Below, piece by piece: positions 62,567 through 64,000 of a stretch of DNA of 64,000 bases (positions within the stretch are counted from its first letter, which is position 1; each line of letters starts with the position of its first letter). The stretch is from assembly GCA_947447955.1 (NCBI GenBank), contig CANFLS010000010.1, positions 1 to 64,000 on the forward strand, given 5' to 3'. The notes under the pieces were generated by a model, which saw only the letters and a list, made by a program, of their open reading frames with translations, was not told the DNA's origin and made no database searches. This stretch comes from Flavobacteriales bacterium. Lineage in GTDB: Bacteria > Bacteroidota > Bacteroidia > NS11-12g > UBA955. A program made the position numbers and the translations under genes.

Positions 62567-63709
62567 TTAATCTTTTAAAATTTGTCTTGAAATAACGAGT
62601 TTTTGAATTTCACTGGTTCCTTCACCAATGGTACATAACTTACAGTCGCGATAGAATTTTTCTACTGGAAAATCTTTCGTATAACCGTAACCTCCAAAAA
62701 TTTGGACAGCTTCATTGGCAACTCTTACGCAAACTTCGCTGGCATAATATTTAGCCATTGCACTTACTTTGGTTACACTTTTGCCATGGTTTTTCAAATG
62801 TGCACTTTCTTGAATGAGTAATTCAGCAGCTTCAATTTGAGTAGCCATGTCCGCAAGTTTGAATCCGATTGCTTGGAATTGTGAAATTGGTTGACCAAAT
62901 TGTTCGCGTTCTTTTGAATATTTCAGAGCAGCTTCGTAAGCTCCTTTAGCAATACCCAAACTCAATGCAGCAATAGAAATTCTACCACCGTCTAATACTT
63001 TCATCGCTTGGATAAATCCATCGCCAACATTTCCTAAAACGTTTTCTTCTGGAATTCGGCAATCTTCAAATATCATTTCGGCAGTTTCGGAAGCACGCAT
63101 TCCCAATTTATTTTCTTTTTTGCCACCTTTAAAGCCCGGAGTGCCACGTTCAACTACGAAAGCGGTAATTCCATGAGAGTCTAAAAGTTCGCCAGTTCTA
63201 GCCAATACAACAGCGATATCGCCAGTAATGCCATGGGTAATCCAATTCTTTGAACCATTAAGTACCCACTCATTGCCATCTTTTTTCGCAACGCATTTCA
63301 TGCGCAATGCATCTGAACCAGTATTTGCTTCTGTTAATCCCCAAGCTCCAATCCATTCTGCAGTTGCCAATTTTGGCAACCATCTTTTCTTTTGATCAGT
63401 GTTGGCAAATTGCAAAATATGACCCGTACATAAACTGTTGTGCGCTGCCATACTCAAACCAATACTTCCGCAAACTTTTGACAATTCATCAATAGCCGCA
63501 TAATATTCTAAATATCCAAATCCAGAACCGTTATATTCTTCAGGTACCAAAACACCCATTAATCCAAGTTTTCCAAGTTCTTTAAAAACATGAATTGGGA
63601 ATGTTTGTGATTCATCCCATTCCATTACATGGGGTCTGACATTTCTCTCCGCAAAATCGCGTACCATTTGGCGCACCATTTGCACACTTTCGTTTTCCTG
63701 AAAATTCAT
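62567..63709 (-). CDS. Acyl-CoA dehydrogenase
   Basis: 380 residues. The helical N-terminal domain includes [23 protein letters not shown] is signature 1 and binds FAD; the C-terminal domain has [38 protein letters not shown] and the catalytic Glu in [15 protein letters not shown]. That Glu position is typical of short/medium-chain acyl-CoA dehydrogenases. It performs the first beta-oxidation step in the cytoplasm, passing electrons to ETF; chain length is not clear. TAATTTTG (63721-63728) is 11 nt before the ATG. Confidence 0.95.
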   Translation of the reverse strand: MNFQENESVQMVRQMVRDFAERNVRPHVMEWDESQTFPIHVFKELGKLGLMGVLVPEEYNGSGFGYLEYYAAIDELSKVCGSIGLSMAAHNSLCTGHILQFANTDQKKRWLPKLATAEWIGAWGLTEANTGSDALRMKCVAKKDGNEWVLNGSKNWITHGITGDIAVVLARTGELLDSHGITAFVVERGTPGFKGGKKENKLGMRASETAEMIFEDCRIPEENVLGNVGDGFIQAMKVLDGGRISIAALSLGIAKGAYEAALKYSKEREQFGQPISQFQAIGFKLADMATQIEAAELLIQESAHLKNHGKSVTKVSAMAKYYASEVCVRVANEAVQIFGGYGYTKDFPVEKFYRDCKLCTIGEGTSEIQKLVISRQILKD

Positions 63710-63720
63710 AATTTGCCTTA

Positions 63721-63728
63721 CAAAATTA
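63721..63728 (-). promoter_or_regulatory. -7 promoter element TAATTTTG
   Basis: Exact TAnnTTTG match on the minus strand, 11 nt before the acyl-CoA dehydrogenase ATG. Confidence 0.5.
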
Positions 63729-63781
63729 ACGATATTTTTTACTTAAAAACTACCATTTACAAAAAATAATTTGGGATTAAA

Positions 63782-64000
63782 TCATTCACGGAAAAGTAGG
63801 TATGGTGTCAGTCTTACACTTGTTTCACGCGGTATTCCTAAAATTTCATTGAACTTATTTACAGTTAATGGAAAATGTGCATTTTTATAGGCCCATATAA
63901 TTTTGGCAAAGTCTTTACCAATGTAGGGATGTCGATATAGTAATGCTATTTCACAGTGGTTGATATCAATTTTATTTATTGATGTTTGGTCAATGATAAA
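63782..64000 (-). CDS. C-terminal part of a ComEA-like helix-hairpin-helix protein (partial)
   Basis: A minus-strand frame of 72 codons enters from the right edge and stops at TGA 63782-63784. It contains INKIDINHCEIALL and RHPYIGKDFAKIIWAYKNAH, the pattern of the helix-hairpin-helix repeats of Bacteroidota ComEA-type proteins (usually L-N-I-N-T-A then HPYI and A-x-x-I-x-x-Y-R). Such proteins bind DNA and are thought to act in natural uptake. The N-terminal part lies outside the window. Confidence 0.7.
   Translation of the reverse strand, partial: FIIDQTSINKIDINHCEIALLYRHPYIGKDFAKIIWAYKNAHFPLTVNKFNEILGIPRETSVRLTPYLLFRE

Overview
The window is chromosomal DNA of a Bacteroidota bacterium, roughly 35-40% GC by eye. 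Four things point there. Genes are preceded by the Bacteroidota -7 promoter element TAnnTTTG rather than sigma70-type boxes. Shine-Dalgarno sequences are largely absent. A secreted protein at 7214-8866 ends in a Por/type IX secretion sorting domain. The gene content includes a TonB receptor with a partner lipoprotein, BatA, DUF4199 and DUF4340 proteins and many LxxC lipoproteins. I cannot fix family or genus. Nearly all the sequence is vertically inherited housekeeping DNA; I see no insertion sequence, prophage, CRISPR array or defence island.

Layout. 0-9.5 kb: signal-peptide gene running off the left edge, GNAT acetyltransferase, two glycosyltransferases, a lipoprotein hydrolase with an apparent frameshift, tRNA-Asn, PfkB sugar kinase, and a divergent pair of GH13 amylase and four-domain T9SS carbohydrate-binding protein. 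9.5-19.4 kb: fur-like/purA/FAH-fold operon facing a gpmI-lipoprotein-ALDH-methyltransferase operon, then thiL and aspS. 19.4-26.7 kb: two dispersed tandem-repeat tracts, diacylglycerol kinase, dnaA, methylmalonyl-CoA mutase large subunit, IscA-type scaffold, MacB-like permease. 26.7-35.5 kb: small lipoproteins and membrane proteins, gcvT, a probable metal-uptake TonB locus, and a DUF4340/J-domain/EamA operon. 35.6-48.6 kb: the tRNA-tuf-secE-nusG-rplKAJL-rpoBC transcription/translation block. 48.8-60.9 kb: POTRA-less Omp85 protein, ABC exporter, deoxynucleoside kinase, thioesterase, BatA, a dihydroorotase homologue without metal ligands, rRNA-type methyltransferase, saccharopine dehydrogenase, WD40 protein, RidA protein. 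60.9-64 kb, minus strand: hpf, Xer recombinase, rpsU, acyl-CoA dehydrogenase, and the end of a helix-hairpin-helix protein.

The most unusual signals are at the DNA level. The octamer TTGAGGGA occurs 24 times (12 per strand) where base composition predicts about one or two. About fourteen genes have their start codon only 3-5 bases, usually exactly 4, after the -7 element, which predicts leaderless mRNAs. Two tracts of a 9-bp GATTAGACA-type repeat with a GAAAGCTTTC palindrome lie between convergent genes, one next to an array of CTAAAC units separated by mini-hairpins. The rpsU-xer-hpf block, normally upstream of the tRNA-tuf block in this phylum, lies 25 kb away in opposite orientation, as a single inversion would leave it.
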